From JAVBQJ01 sp031549115 (GTDB lineage: Bacteria; Verrucomicrobiota; Lentisphaeria; Victivallales; Victivallaceae), in contig JAVBQJ010000085.1 in NCBI GenBank assembly GCA_031549115.1, forward strand, positions 9,698 through 73,697: a stretch of 64,000 nucleotides of DNA, written 5' to 3'. The stretch's first letter is position 1. Every line of letters starts with the position of its first letter. A model generated the notes under the pieces. The model saw only the letters and a program-made list of their open reading frames with translations, did no database searches and was not told where the DNA came from. Positions 41,042 to 48,708 of the stretch are shown in pieces. Both the position numbers and the translations under genes were made by a program.

Positions 41042-41464
41042 ATGAAACGAGTGATTTTCGGCGTCTCCGTCATTGTTCTGACATTGCTGGTGGGCTGTAC
41101 GACGAAATATTCGACCTCCGATTGGATCGATTACCGCGATGAATTGCCGGAAAATACGCTGCGTATTGAGTTCGATCGGGGTGGTTTTATCATCAAATCC
41201 GACGACTCCCGATCCATGCCGCAAAGCGCGGAGGCAATCGTGGCCTACCTGGAAACATTGAACCCGAAACCCGCGGCGATCGCCCTGCTGGAGAGCAAAC
41301 CGCATCGGGATTTGACGGCGGCGACAGCGATTCTGCAATACGCATTGGAACACCGGATACGGGTTTTTCACGTCGGATTTACCAACTTTATTGATCCCGA
41401 CAATCCACGCTACGGTGATATCACCGAGCTTACCGATATCCGGCAGCTGCAAACGGAGGAGTGA
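41042..41464 (+). CDS. Lipoprotein of unknown function
   Basis: The 140-residue product starts MKRVIFGVSVIVLTLLVGC, a signal peptide with an LVGC lipobox, so the mature protein starts at Cys19. The rest has an alternating helix/strand pattern (MPQSAEAIVAYLETLNPK, LTAATAILQYALEHRIRVFHVGF) faintly like ExbD/TolR periplasmic domains, but I would not name it. GGAGG is ~10 bases upstream of the ATG. It is 3 bp upstream of the membrane/ACP gene, so the two are an operon. Confidence 0.75.
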   Translation: MKRVIFGVSVIVLTLLVGCTTKYSTSDWIDYRDELPENTLRIEFDRGGFIIKSDDSRSMPQSAEAIVAYLETLNPKPAAIALLESKPHRDLTAATAILQYALEHRIRVFHVGFTNFIDPDNPRYGDITELTDIRQLQTEE

Positions 41465-41467
41465 AGT

Positions 41468-42715
41468 ATGTTCAAACCGTTCCGGTTCACTTTGTTCGTG
41501 CTTTTGTGGGGGCTGTGCTTTGTTTTCCCGTATGGAATGTTCCTCGGCTGGGGCTATCTGGTCGCCTGGGCCGCGATATGGCGGGTTTTCTTTTACCGCA
41601 CGGCTTCGACTCTGGGGCGTACGGCAGTTCCGCCGCCGGAACTTTTCGCGTTGCCGAAGCTGAAACTGTCCGGCGAAGCGCTCACGATTCCGCCGGAATT
41701 CGCCGCAAAAATAGTGCGGCGCATTGCCCGGATCAACGCCGGATTCCGCATTTTTCATCCACACTCACCCGGCAGCATGGGTATATATTTATCCCCCATC
41801 GGCGGTACGGTTTTTTGCGTTTGCGCCTTGTTCAACGCTCCATTCTCCGTGCCGGCCGGAGGAATCGCAATGGTACTGTGTGTACTGAATTTGCTGATTT
41901 TTCTCCCAGCGGCAATCGCTTTCCGGCATTCGCTGCGGCACTTCAACGCCGTGCAAAGCAAATGGCTGGCCACCGTTCCGCGCCCGGCATTCGATCCGGA
42001 GGATATCCAACAGCGCAATCATTTCTGCCGTCACTTCAGCGACGCATTCAAAGCGCGAATCGCGCTGGATCTCGTCAAGGCATTAAAAATCGACTTCATG
42101 GTTTACCCGGAGGATGCGCTCTGGCTGCTCGCCCGGCAAAGCCGATTACCGGAACTGGTGGCATTTCTGGATCGGTTCGGCCTGGAGCCGCAACTGGAAA
42201 CCCTGGGCGAACTGATCGAGCGCCGGGCTATCGGCAACAGAACTGCCGTAGATTTTTCCGATTTACCGGCTCAAAATCCCGTACCGCAACCCTCCCCGGC
42301 GTGGCCGGAGGAATTGCGGCAACTCATCAAGACCAAGGATGACCGTTTTCTGCGCTGCAACGATCGCCAAACGGATGTTTTTTTACGTTCAAGGCCGTTC
42401 TCCCGCGAGGAATTCGCCTCCTATTGGCCGACGCGCCGGGAGGCGGAGATTGCGTGGGTCATCCGCGATGCCGCGATCGAAATCATGGGGCGCCCGAAAG
42501 ATATCATGACGTATCCCAATGACCCGATGGCGATACTGGACTTCTGGAAGGGCGACTCGCTGGATATGGTGGAATTCATCATGGCATTGGAGGAACATTT
42601 CGGCATAAGCATACCCGAGGCCGAGGCGCAAAAGTTTTTCGACCGCTTCGATTTGCGCGACGCCGTCCACTACATCATCGAGAAATCGGAGAGCGAAAAT
42701 TACCCGGAAGCCTGA
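41468..42715 (+). CDS. Membrane protein with C-terminal acyl-carrier-protein-like domain
   Basis: The 415-residue protein has two N-terminal hydrophobic segments (LFVLLWGLCFVFPYGMFLGWGYLVAWAA) and two more near residues 115-160. The central region is soluble, unassigned. The last ~60 residues carry DSLDMVEFIMALEEHFGISIPEAEA, the helix II of an acyl carrier protein with the phosphopantetheine serine in DSLD, followed by DLRDAVHYIIEK. An ACP tethered to the membrane could present an acyl group to a membrane acyltransferase. The small spacing to the upstream lipoprotein suggests a joint envelope function. Apart from the ACP tail the protein is unrecognised. Confidence 0.7.
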   Translation: MFKPFRFTLFVLLWGLCFVFPYGMFLGWGYLVAWAAIWRVFFYRTASTLGRTAVPPPELFALPKLKLSGEALTIPPEFAAKIVRRIARINAGFRIFHPHSPGSMGIYLSPIGGTVFCVCALFNAPFSVPAGGIAMVLCVLNLLIFLPAAIAFRHSLRHFNAVQSKWLATVPRPAFDPEDIQQRNHFCRHFSDAFKARIALDLVKALKIDFMVYPEDALWLLARQSRLPELVAFLDRFGLEPQLETLGELIERRAIGNRTAVDFSDLPAQNPVPQPSPAWPEELRQLIKTKDDRFLRCNDRQTDVFLRSRPFSREEFASYWPTRREAEIAWVIRDAAIEIMGRPKDIMTYPNDPMAILDFWKGDSLDMVEFIMALEEHFGISIPEAEAQKFFDRFDLRDAVHYIIEKSESENYPEA

Positions 42716-42725
42716 GCACCGTAGA

Positions 42726-42765
42726 AAAACCGCCGCCAACCTCGCATAAGGGCTGACGGCTATTT
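42726..42765 (-). terminator. Terminator of the nucleotidyltransferase cassette
   Basis: The minus strand reads GCCGTCAG...GAGGTTGGCGGC followed by GGTTTTTCT. The stem GCCG/CGGC (42732-42735 with 42757-42760) extends with mismatches. The plus strand can also end the membrane/ACP transcript. It shares GAGGTTGGCGGCG with the terminator at 43471-43512. Confidence 0.55.
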
Positions 42766-42777
42766 GACATAATCAAC

Positions 42778-42948
42778 TCAAATATGGCTGCCGCCGCCGG
42801 AATGCTTTTTGCGCAGAAAGTACGTTCTTTGGTGCATAGGCAGCGCCAACAGACGCCGAATCAGGCGGATATCACCTGGGGTATCACTTTTCGGAATCTT
42901 GAATTCGGCAATCGCCATCTCCAGCTTTTTGCAGTCGCTCTTTTTCAT
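42778..42948 (-). CDS. Small basic protein overlapping the nucleotidyltransferase 3' end
   Basis: A 56-codon frame (ATG 42948, TGA 42778-42780) begins inside the nucleotidyltransferase gene (65-bp overlap, different frame). The product starts MKKSDCKKLEMAIAEFKIP and ends in a conserved-looking RLIRRLLALPMHQRTYFL and HSGGGSHI; GGAG lies 10 bases upstream of the ATG. A stop codon lies two codons upstream, so the start cannot be longer. The protein is unrecognised. The overlap suggests that its amount is tied to translation of the partner, as in toxin-antitoxin pairs. Confidence 0.55.
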   Translation of the reverse strand: MKKSDCKKLEMAIAEFKIPKSDTPGDIRLIRRLLALPMHQRTYFLRKKHSGGGSHI

Positions 42949-43402
42949 GAAGTGTCATCTCCAATAAAGGAATTGTGGCTACATCTTTGAGGCGATTCGA
43001 GCTTTTCTTGCTCATCAAAACGTCTTCAAGACTCGCCACATAAAGAAAGTGTTTTCCGAAACATACTTTACTGGCGCGCGGGAAAATAGTCTCATATTGA
43101 ATACCATCCGCTTCAAAAAGAATATCAATGGCAAATCCGGTTCTCTTCTCTTCCAACCGGAACATCCGATAACCGCGGGCAGTCCGTTCGATTTCCATAA
43201 ATGTATATTCATACTGCTGCGCCAAGGCAACCAGTTTCCGAAAAGTATCTCGCAAGTCCTTCTGACAAAAAAGAAAATCCACATCAACCGTAGTCACCGG
43301 AGCCCCTTGAAGAGCGGCTGCGGCATTTCCAATCATTACGGCATCAATATGGTATTCCGCAAAACTGCGTGCGATAAACTCCAAATAACCAGTTGCATCC
43401 AT
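42884..43402 (-). CDS. Nucleotidyltransferase-fold protein (AbiEii/DUF6036-like)
   Basis: The 172-residue product has IGNAAAALQGAPVTTVDVDFLF, the G-x-A, T-x-D-x-D pattern of minimal nucleotidyltransferases, then a long helical C-terminus with LYVASLEDVLMSKKSSNRLKDVA. Such proteins are partners in toxin-antitoxin or abortive-infection systems. The gene and its surroundings are clearly more AT-rich than the rest of the window, which suggests recent transfer. The start is ATG 43402 behind GAAGGGG. It has its own promoter and terminator. Confidence 0.72.
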   Translation of the reverse strand: MDATGYLEFIARSFAEYHIDAVMIGNAAAALQGAPVTTVDVDFLFCQKDLRDTFRKLVALAQQYEYTFMEIERTARGYRMFRLEEKRTGFAIDILFEADGIQYETIFPRASKVCFGKHFLYVASLEDVLMSKKSSNRLKDVATIPLLEMTLHEKERLQKAGDGDCRIQDSEK

Positions 43403-43430
43403 ACATGAATACCCCTTCTTTCACAATCAT

Positions 43431-43458
43431 AATATACTTGCTGTCAAGCAAAAAACAA
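43431..43458 (-). promoter_or_regulatory. Promoter of the nucleotidyltransferase cassette
   Basis: Minus strand TTGTTT (complement of 43453-43458), 16 bp, TATATT (complement of 43431-43436), 29 bp upstream of the ATG. A TTGACAGCAAG segment with a TTGCTT/AAGCAA-like symmetry lies between the boxes. Confidence 0.5.
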
Positions 43459-43470
43459 ATCATTTCTTCC

Positions 43471-43512
43471 AAATAAAATCGCCGCCAACCTCGTATGGAG
43501 ATTGACGGCGGA
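43471..43512 (-). terminator. Terminator of typA
   Basis: CGCCG (43480-43484) pairs with CGGCG (43506-43510) and CAA with TTG inside; on the minus strand GATTTTATTT follows. The loop strand GAGGTTGGCGGCG recurs at 42731-42744. Confidence 0.65.
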
Positions 43513-43529
43513 GATGTACCAGGATCGGA

Positions 43530-45344
43530 TTATTCCATGTCGGAGGCGGATTTGCCGCGCATCCGGCGCCGCTCCAGCTCGGTCAGGAACAGCTTCCGCA
43601 GCCGGATCGACTTCGGCGTGATTTCGACCAGTTCGTCGTCGTCGATGTATTCCAACGCCTGCTCCAGACTCAGCTTGCGGGCCGGAGCGATCTTCAGCGC
43701 CTTGTCCGAACCGGAGGCGCGCATGTTGGTCAACTGCTTCGCCCGTTGCACGTTGACGATCAGATCGCCGTCCTTGCAGTGTTCGCCGACGATCATGCCT
43801 TCGTAGGTTTCGACGTTCGGGTCGATGAAGAAAAAGCCGCGCTGCTGCAGAGCGTCAATCGCATACGCCATCGCTTTTCCCTCCGCCATGCTGATCAATA
43901 CACCGACCTGGCGCTGCGGAATCTCGCCCTTGAACGGAGCGTAATTTTCAAAGCGGTGCGAAACGATCGCCTCGCCGGTGCTCAAGGTCAACGCCCGGCT
44001 GCGGAAACCGATCAGGCCGCGGGTCGGAATCATGAACTCCAGCATCTGCCGATCGCCGCGGGATTCCATCTGAATCAATTCGCCCTTGCGCATCCCCGCC
44101 AGCTCGATCATGCGGCCGGCATATTCGCCGGGCACGTCGACCGACAGGATTTCGATGGGTTCGCACTTGACCCCGTCGATGGTCCGGCAGATCACCTGCG
44201 GCTTGGCCACCGCCATTTCGTACCCCTCGCGCCGCATGGTTTCGACCAGAATCGACAGATGCAGCAAACCACGTCCGGACACCTTGAAGGCGTCGCCGGA
44301 GGTTTCTTCCACCCGCAGCGCCACGTCGCGCTCGATTTCCAGAAACAGCCGCTCCCGCAGGTGGCGGCTGGAGACAAACTTACCTTCCTTGCCGTAAAAC
44401 GGCGAATCGTTGATCCGGAACTGCATCGAAATCGTCGGCTCGTCGATCGCGATCGGCGGCATCGCCTCCGGGGCTTCGCTGTCGGCAATGGTGTCGGATA
44501 TATCGATGTCTTCGACACCGACCACCGCGCAAAGGTCGCCGCAGGACACCACCGTGGTCGCTTCGCGGGCGATGCCTTCGAAGGTCAAAAGCTGTTTGAT
44601 ATGAATCGGATGCGACCTCCCGTCCCGCTTGATCACCGTCAGCGGCCGCGACAGATCCAGCGTGCCGCGGTAAACCCGGCCGATGCCGATGCGGCCGACG
44701 AAGTTGGAATAATCCAGGGTCGCAATCTGCATTTGCACCGGTCCATCCAGCTGCTTCGGCGCCGGGATGTATTCGAGAATGGCGTCCATCAGGGGCAAAA
44801 TCGATTCCCGCGGATCCTTCAGGTTGCGTACCGCCCAACCGTCGCGTCCCGAAGCGTAAAGCAGCGGGAAATCCAACTGCTCGTCGCTGGCGTTCAACTC
44901 GCAAAAGAGATCGAACACTTTGGAGTGAACCACATCCGGACGCGCATCCGGTTTGTCGACCTTGTTGATGACCACCACCGGACGCAGGTTCAACTGCAGC
45001 GCCTTGTCCAGCACGAAACGGGTCTGCGGCATCGGTCCTTCGGCCGAGTCGACCAACAGAATCACGCCGTCGGCCAGCTTCAGCACCCGCTCCACCTGGC
45101 CGCCGAAGTCGCTGTGCCCCGGGGTATCGAGGACGTTGATTTTCACCCCTTTGTACTGAATCGAAATATTCTTCGCCAGAATGGTGATGCCGCGCTCGCG
45201 CTCCAGATCGTTGCTGTCGAGGAAGCACTCCGCCACCTCCTGATGGCTCCGGAAAACCTGAGCCTGCTTTAAAAGTTCGTCCACCAGTGTCGTCTTGCCA
45301 TGGTCGACGTGAGCGATGATGGCGATGTTTCTGAGTTCCCGCAT
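43530..45344 (-). CDS. typA: Ribosome-associated GTPase TypA/BipA
   Basis: The 605-residue translational GTPase has G1 AHVDHGKTT (residues ~10-18), the switch ERERGITILAKN, G3 DTPGHSDFGG and G4 NKVDKPDARP, followed by EF-G-like domains III and V and the TypA C-terminal domain (GRGLLHLSILVETMRREGYE, EPIEILSVDVPGEYAG, MIPTRGLIGFRS). TypA helps ribosome assembly and stress adaptation. I start at ATG 45344, matching the usual MRELRNIAIIAHVDHGKTT; the frame is open 14 codons further, but that region contains the 5' leader. It is monocistronic, with promoter and terminator identified. Confidence 0.95.
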   Translation of the reverse strand: MRELRNIAIIAHVDHGKTTLVDELLKQAQVFRSHQEVAECFLDSNDLERERGITILAKNISIQYKGVKINVLDTPGHSDFGGQVERVLKLADGVILLVDSAEGPMPQTRFVLDKALQLNLRPVVVINKVDKPDARPDVVHSKVFDLFCELNASDEQLDFPLLYASGRDGWAVRNLKDPRESILPLMDAILEYIPAPKQLDGPVQMQIATLDYSNFVGRIGIGRVYRGTLDLSRPLTVIKRDGRSHPIHIKQLLTFEGIAREATTVVSCGDLCAVVGVEDIDISDTIADSEAPEAMPPIAIDEPTISMQFRINDSPFYGKEGKFVSSRHLRERLFLEIERDVALRVEETSGDAFKVSGRGLLHLSILVETMRREGYEMAVAKPQVICRTIDGVKCEPIEILSVDVPGEYAGRMIELAGMRKGELIQMESRGDRQMLEFMIPTRGLIGFRSRALTLSTGEAIVSHRFENYAPFKGEIPQRQVGVLISMAEGKAMAYAIDALQQRGFFFIDPNVETYEGMIVGEHCKDGDLIVNVQRAKQLTNMRASGSDKALKIAPARKLSLEQALEYIDDDELVEITPKSIRLRKLFLTELERRRMRGKSASDME

Positions 45345-45395
45345 GATAATTTTGCGCCTTCGGTAAGTTGCTCCAAGTTGAATCAAACGGCTTAT

Positions 45396-45423
45396 ACTAT
45401 AGCACGAAATCGGCGTTTATCAA
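45396..45423 (-). promoter_or_regulatory. Promoter of typA
   Basis: Minus strand TTGATA (complement of 45418-45423), 16 bp, TATAGT (complement of 45396-45401), 52 bp upstream of the start codon. Confidence 0.6.
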
Positions 45424-45540
45424 TGCCCATGAATGACTTTGTACGTTCTTTTTTTATTTCCGGCGCTGCCGATTCCGGAACCGGATCGCCGCCGTAAGCA
45501 AAAAAAATGCAAATAAAAGCACCAGAGGCAGTACAACGGT

Positions 45541-45569
45541 TTGAAAAAACGAGTTTTGTCGTGTAAATT
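45541..45569 (+). promoter_or_regulatory. Promoter of gltA
   Basis: TTGAAA (45541-45546), 17-bp spacer, TAAATT (45564-45569); start codon at 45649 after AAGGAGG. The ~300-bp divergent region between typA and gltA shows no other gene; one 79-codon minus-strand frame looks random. Confidence 0.5.
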
Positions 45570-45648
45570 ATTGAGAATATAGACAGAAAACGGACACAAG
45601 CCGTATCGCCGAGGGAGTTGGAGAGAGTCAAGGAGGACCTAAAATAAG

Positions 45649-46929
45649 ATGACGAATCGAATTGTTGCCGAAAAATATGCCATTCTGAAGCTCGATGAAC
45701 GGGAAATCGCCTTGCCGATCATCATCGGTACCGAAGGCGAACGCGGAATTGACATCAGCTCACTGCGCAAAGAGACCGGCTTCGTCACCATCGACCCCAG
45801 TTTCATGAATACGGCCAGCTGCTATAGTGAAATCACCTTTATCGACGGCGAACAGGGGATCCTGCGCTATCGCGGCATCCCGGTGGAAACGCTGGTGCGC
45901 AAAGCCAGCTTCACCCAGGTGGCCTATCTGTTGATCCACGGCGAACTGCCGAGCGAGGAACGGCGCGCCAAGTTCTCCAAGCTGCTGAATACCTATTCGC
46001 TGCTGCACGAGGACATGCGCCACTTTTTCGACCGCTTCCCGCGCGGGGCGCACCCGATGCACATTCTGTCCACCATGATCAATGCGTTGGCGGCATTTTA
46101 CCCGAATGTCGATTTGCTGTCGCTCTCCGAAGACATCGACAGCTCCACCACCCGGTTGATTTCGACGGTGCGCACGATGGCGGCATTCGCCTACAAAAAA
46201 TCGATCGGCGAACCGGTGGTCTATCCGCGTCACGATCTGCCCTATTGCGCCAACTTCCTGAATATGATGTTCGATTCGCCGGTGGCGCCGTACGAGATCA
46301 AGCCGGAAGCGGTCCGGATCCTGAATGTGCTCTTCATCCTCCATGCCGACCACGAGCAGAATTGTTCGACGGCGACGGTCCGCACCATCGGCAGCGCCCA
46401 GGTCAATTTGTACGCGACGATTTCGGCGGGGATCAGCGCACTGTCCGGACCGCTGCACGGCGGCGCCAACCAGGCGGTGATGGAGATGCTCGAGGAGATC
46501 GTCCGCGACGGCAACGTGCAGAAGTACATCGACCGCGCCAAGGACAAGAGCAACCCGTACCGGCTGATGGGTTTCGGACACCGGGTCTACAAGACCTACG
46601 ACCCGCGCGCCGCCATCATCAAGGAAGAGTGCCGCCGGTTCCTCGCAACGATGAAGGTCAACGACCCGTTGCTGGACGCGGCCATGGAATTGGAAGAGCG
46701 GGTGCTGGCCGACGCTTATTTCACCGAACGGCACCTGTATCCGAACGTCGACTTCTACAGCGGCCTGATCTACCGGGCGCTCGGGATTCCGGAGAACATG
46801 TTTACCGTGATGTTCGCCCTGGCCCGTCTGCCCGGTTGGATCGCCCATTGGAAGGAAATGATCGGCACCAATACCAAAATCACCCGGCCGCGTCAGATTT
46901 ATACCGGCAAAACGCCGCAAGACATATAA
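45649..46929 (+). CDS. gltA: Citrate synthase
   Basis: The 426-residue enzyme has the bacterial citrate-synthase order: ITFIDGEQGILRYRGIPVETL, LFILHADHEQNCSTATVR (His ~230), SALSGPLHGGANQAV (~268), MGFGHRVYKTYDPRA (catalytic His ~309) and VDFYSGLIYRALGIP with catalytic Asp ~368. It condenses oxaloacetate and acetyl-CoA. The length fits the hexameric type I enzyme of Gram-negative bacteria. AAGGAGG lies 12 bases upstream. leuA follows 72 bp downstream, another acetyl-CoA condensing enzyme on the same strand. Confidence 0.96.
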   Translation: MTNRIVAEKYAILKLDEREIALPIIIGTEGERGIDISSLRKETGFVTIDPSFMNTASCYSEITFIDGEQGILRYRGIPVETLVRKASFTQVAYLLIHGELPSEERRAKFSKLLNTYSLLHEDMRHFFDRFPRGAHPMHILSTMINALAAFYPNVDLLSLSEDIDSSTTRLISTVRTMAAFAYKKSIGEPVVYPRHDLPYCANFLNMMFDSPVAPYEIKPEAVRILNVLFILHADHEQNCSTATVRTIGSAQVNLYATISAGISALSGPLHGGANQAVMEMLEEIVRDGNVQKYIDRAKDKSNPYRLMGFGHRVYKTYDPRAAIIKEECRRFLATMKVNDPLLDAAMELEERVLADAYFTERHLYPNVDFYSGLIYRALGIPENMFTVMFALARLPGWIAHWKEMIGTNTKITRPRQIYTGKTPQDI

Positions 46930-47001
46930 AAACGATCCCGCTTCCCGGGAAAAGACAGAGGACAGGCCCGGCAGCTTCCGGACCTGAGCAAGGTATAAAA
47001 A

Positions 47002-48699
47002 ATGAAGGACAGTTTCCCGAAATACCGCTATCCGCAACCCATCGCCATTACGGACCGGGAGTGGCCCGACCGTGTTCTGGAACATGCCCCGCTGTGGGCG
47101 TCGGTCGACCTGCGCGACGGCAACCAGGCGTTGCCGGTTCCGATGGACCCGACCAAGAAGTTGGAATATTTCCGGATGTTGACGAAAATCGGCTTCAAGG
47201 ATATCGAAGTCGCCTTTCCGTCGGCCTCGCAGGATGACTTCGACTTCGTCCGCGGCCTGATCGAGAAAAAACGCATCCCCGCCGGCGTCCGCATCGCCGT
47301 ATTGACGCAGGCGCGGCGCCACCTGATCGAGCGGACGGTGGCATCGCTCCAGGGCGTGGAGTGCGCCGTTTTGCACATGTACGTGGCCACCAGCGATCTG
47401 CATGGGAAGTTCGTCTTCGGCGGCAACCGTGACGCCGTAAAACAGATGGCCGTCGACGGTACCCGGTACTGCAAGGAAGAACTGACCAAGGCCGGATTGT
47501 TCGGGAAAGTCGCCTATGAATTTTCGCCCGAAGAGTTTTCCGACAGCGATCTCGATTTCACGCTGGAGCTCTGCTCCGCCGTCAAGGAAGCCTGGGGACC
47601 GTGCCGCAAGGAGGATTTCATCCTCAATCTGCCCGCCACCGTCGAACGGCGCCCGCCCAACCAATACGCGGATATGATCGAATACTTCCGCAAGCATTAT
47701 GCCTACGGCGCCGAAACCACACTGAGCATTCACGCGCACAACGATCAGGGGTGCGCGGTGGCGGCGAGCGAACTGGCGCTGCTGGCCGGAGCGGAGCGGG
47801 CCGAGGGGACCATCTTCGGACACGGCGAACGTACCGGCAATCTGGACGTACTGGTGCTGGCGCTGAACCTGCAGTCGCGGGGTCTGGATACCGGGCTGGA
47901 TTTTTCCAATCTGCCCGAAGTCATTCACACGGTCGAAGCCGCCTCCGGCATCGATGTGCATCCGCGCCACCCGTACGCGGGTTCGCTGGTATTCACCGCG
48001 TTTTCCGGTTCCCATCAGGATGCCATCCGCAAAGGCCTGGAGCTGCGCGACGAAACCGAGGACTTTTTCCATCAGGGCTGGAAGGTTCCGTATCTGCATA
48101 TCGACCCGGCTGACCTGGGGCTGCAGTACCGCAAGCTGATTCGCATCAACAGCCAGTCCGGCAAGGGTGGAATCGCGTTCATTCTCGAAAAAGAATACGG
48201 TATTTTCCCGCCCAAGGCGATGCACCCGGAGATCGGCCGCGTCGTCCAACAGGTGGTCGATTCGGTCGGCGGCGAAATCGATGCGTTTCAGCTGCTCACG
48301 ATTTTCACCGAACACTTCGTCAACATTACCGGCCCGTTCCGGATGACCGACTTCAACCGGGAAATTCTCAGCCATGAGAAAGGCGACCATATCGGCGTCA
48401 CCTTCCGGTGGTGGAACGGCGAAGAGTCCAACGAGCTGGCCGGCGAAGGCAACGGACCTTTGTCCGCGGTCAAACATGCGCTGGACGTCTGCCCCGGCGT
48501 CCCGGAATTCGAACTTGCCGACTTTTCCGAGCGGACGCTGGGCGGCAGCGCGGACGCCAAGGCGCTCGCTTTCGTCGGAATCCGGCTGCTGCAGGGCGAT
48601 CACCGGCTGATTTACGGCGCCGGCGAACATTCGAATATCGACCGGGCCGCGATCAGCGCATTGATCAGCGCGTTGAACCGGGCAGTCAACAATCGATAA
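47002..48699 (+). CDS. leuA: 2-isopropylmalate synthase (long type, fungal/actinobacterial)
   Basis: The 565-residue protein has the DRE-TIM barrel start ASVDLRDGNQALPVPMD with metal-binding Asp, then the HAHND metal pair (LSIHAHNDQGCAVA), GTIFGHGERTGN, and a C-terminal regulatory region (residues ~440-565) for leucine feedback. It condenses 2-oxoisovalerate with acetyl-CoA, the first step of leucine synthesis. The architecture matches the LeuA2 type, not the shorter E. coli enzyme. AAGG precedes the ATG. The next gene starts 9 bp downstream. Confidence 0.95.
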   Translation: MKDSFPKYRYPQPIAITDREWPDRVLEHAPLWASVDLRDGNQALPVPMDPTKKLEYFRMLTKIGFKDIEVAFPSASQDDFDFVRGLIEKKRIPAGVRIAVLTQARRHLIERTVASLQGVECAVLHMYVATSDLHGKFVFGGNRDAVKQMAVDGTRYCKEELTKAGLFGKVAYEFSPEEFSDSDLDFTLELCSAVKEAWGPCRKEDFILNLPATVERRPPNQYADMIEYFRKHYAYGAETTLSIHAHNDQGCAVAASELALLAGAERAEGTIFGHGERTGNLDVLVLALNLQSRGLDTGLDFSNLPEVIHTVEAASGIDVHPRHPYAGSLVFTAFSGSHQDAIRKGLELRDETEDFFHQGWKVPYLHIDPADLGLQYRKLIRINSQSGKGGIAFILEKEYGIFPPKAMHPEIGRVVQQVVDSVGGEIDAFQLLTIFTEHFVNITGPFRMTDFNREILSHEKGDHIGVTFRWWNGEESNELAGEGNGPLSAVKHALDVCPGVPEFELADFSERTLGGSADAKALAFVGIRLLQGDHRLIYGAGEHSNIDRAAISALISALNRAVNNR

Positions 48700-48708
48700 G
48701 GTGTTACC

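Noticed and set aside
45392..45631. 79-codon minus-strand frame between typA and gltA
   Set aside because: It overlaps both promoters, has no ribosome-binding site and no protein-like features.
46930..47001. Terminator between gltA and leuA
   Set aside because: A CCGG-containing imperfect stem is visible but without a T-tract; leuA may be read through from gltA.
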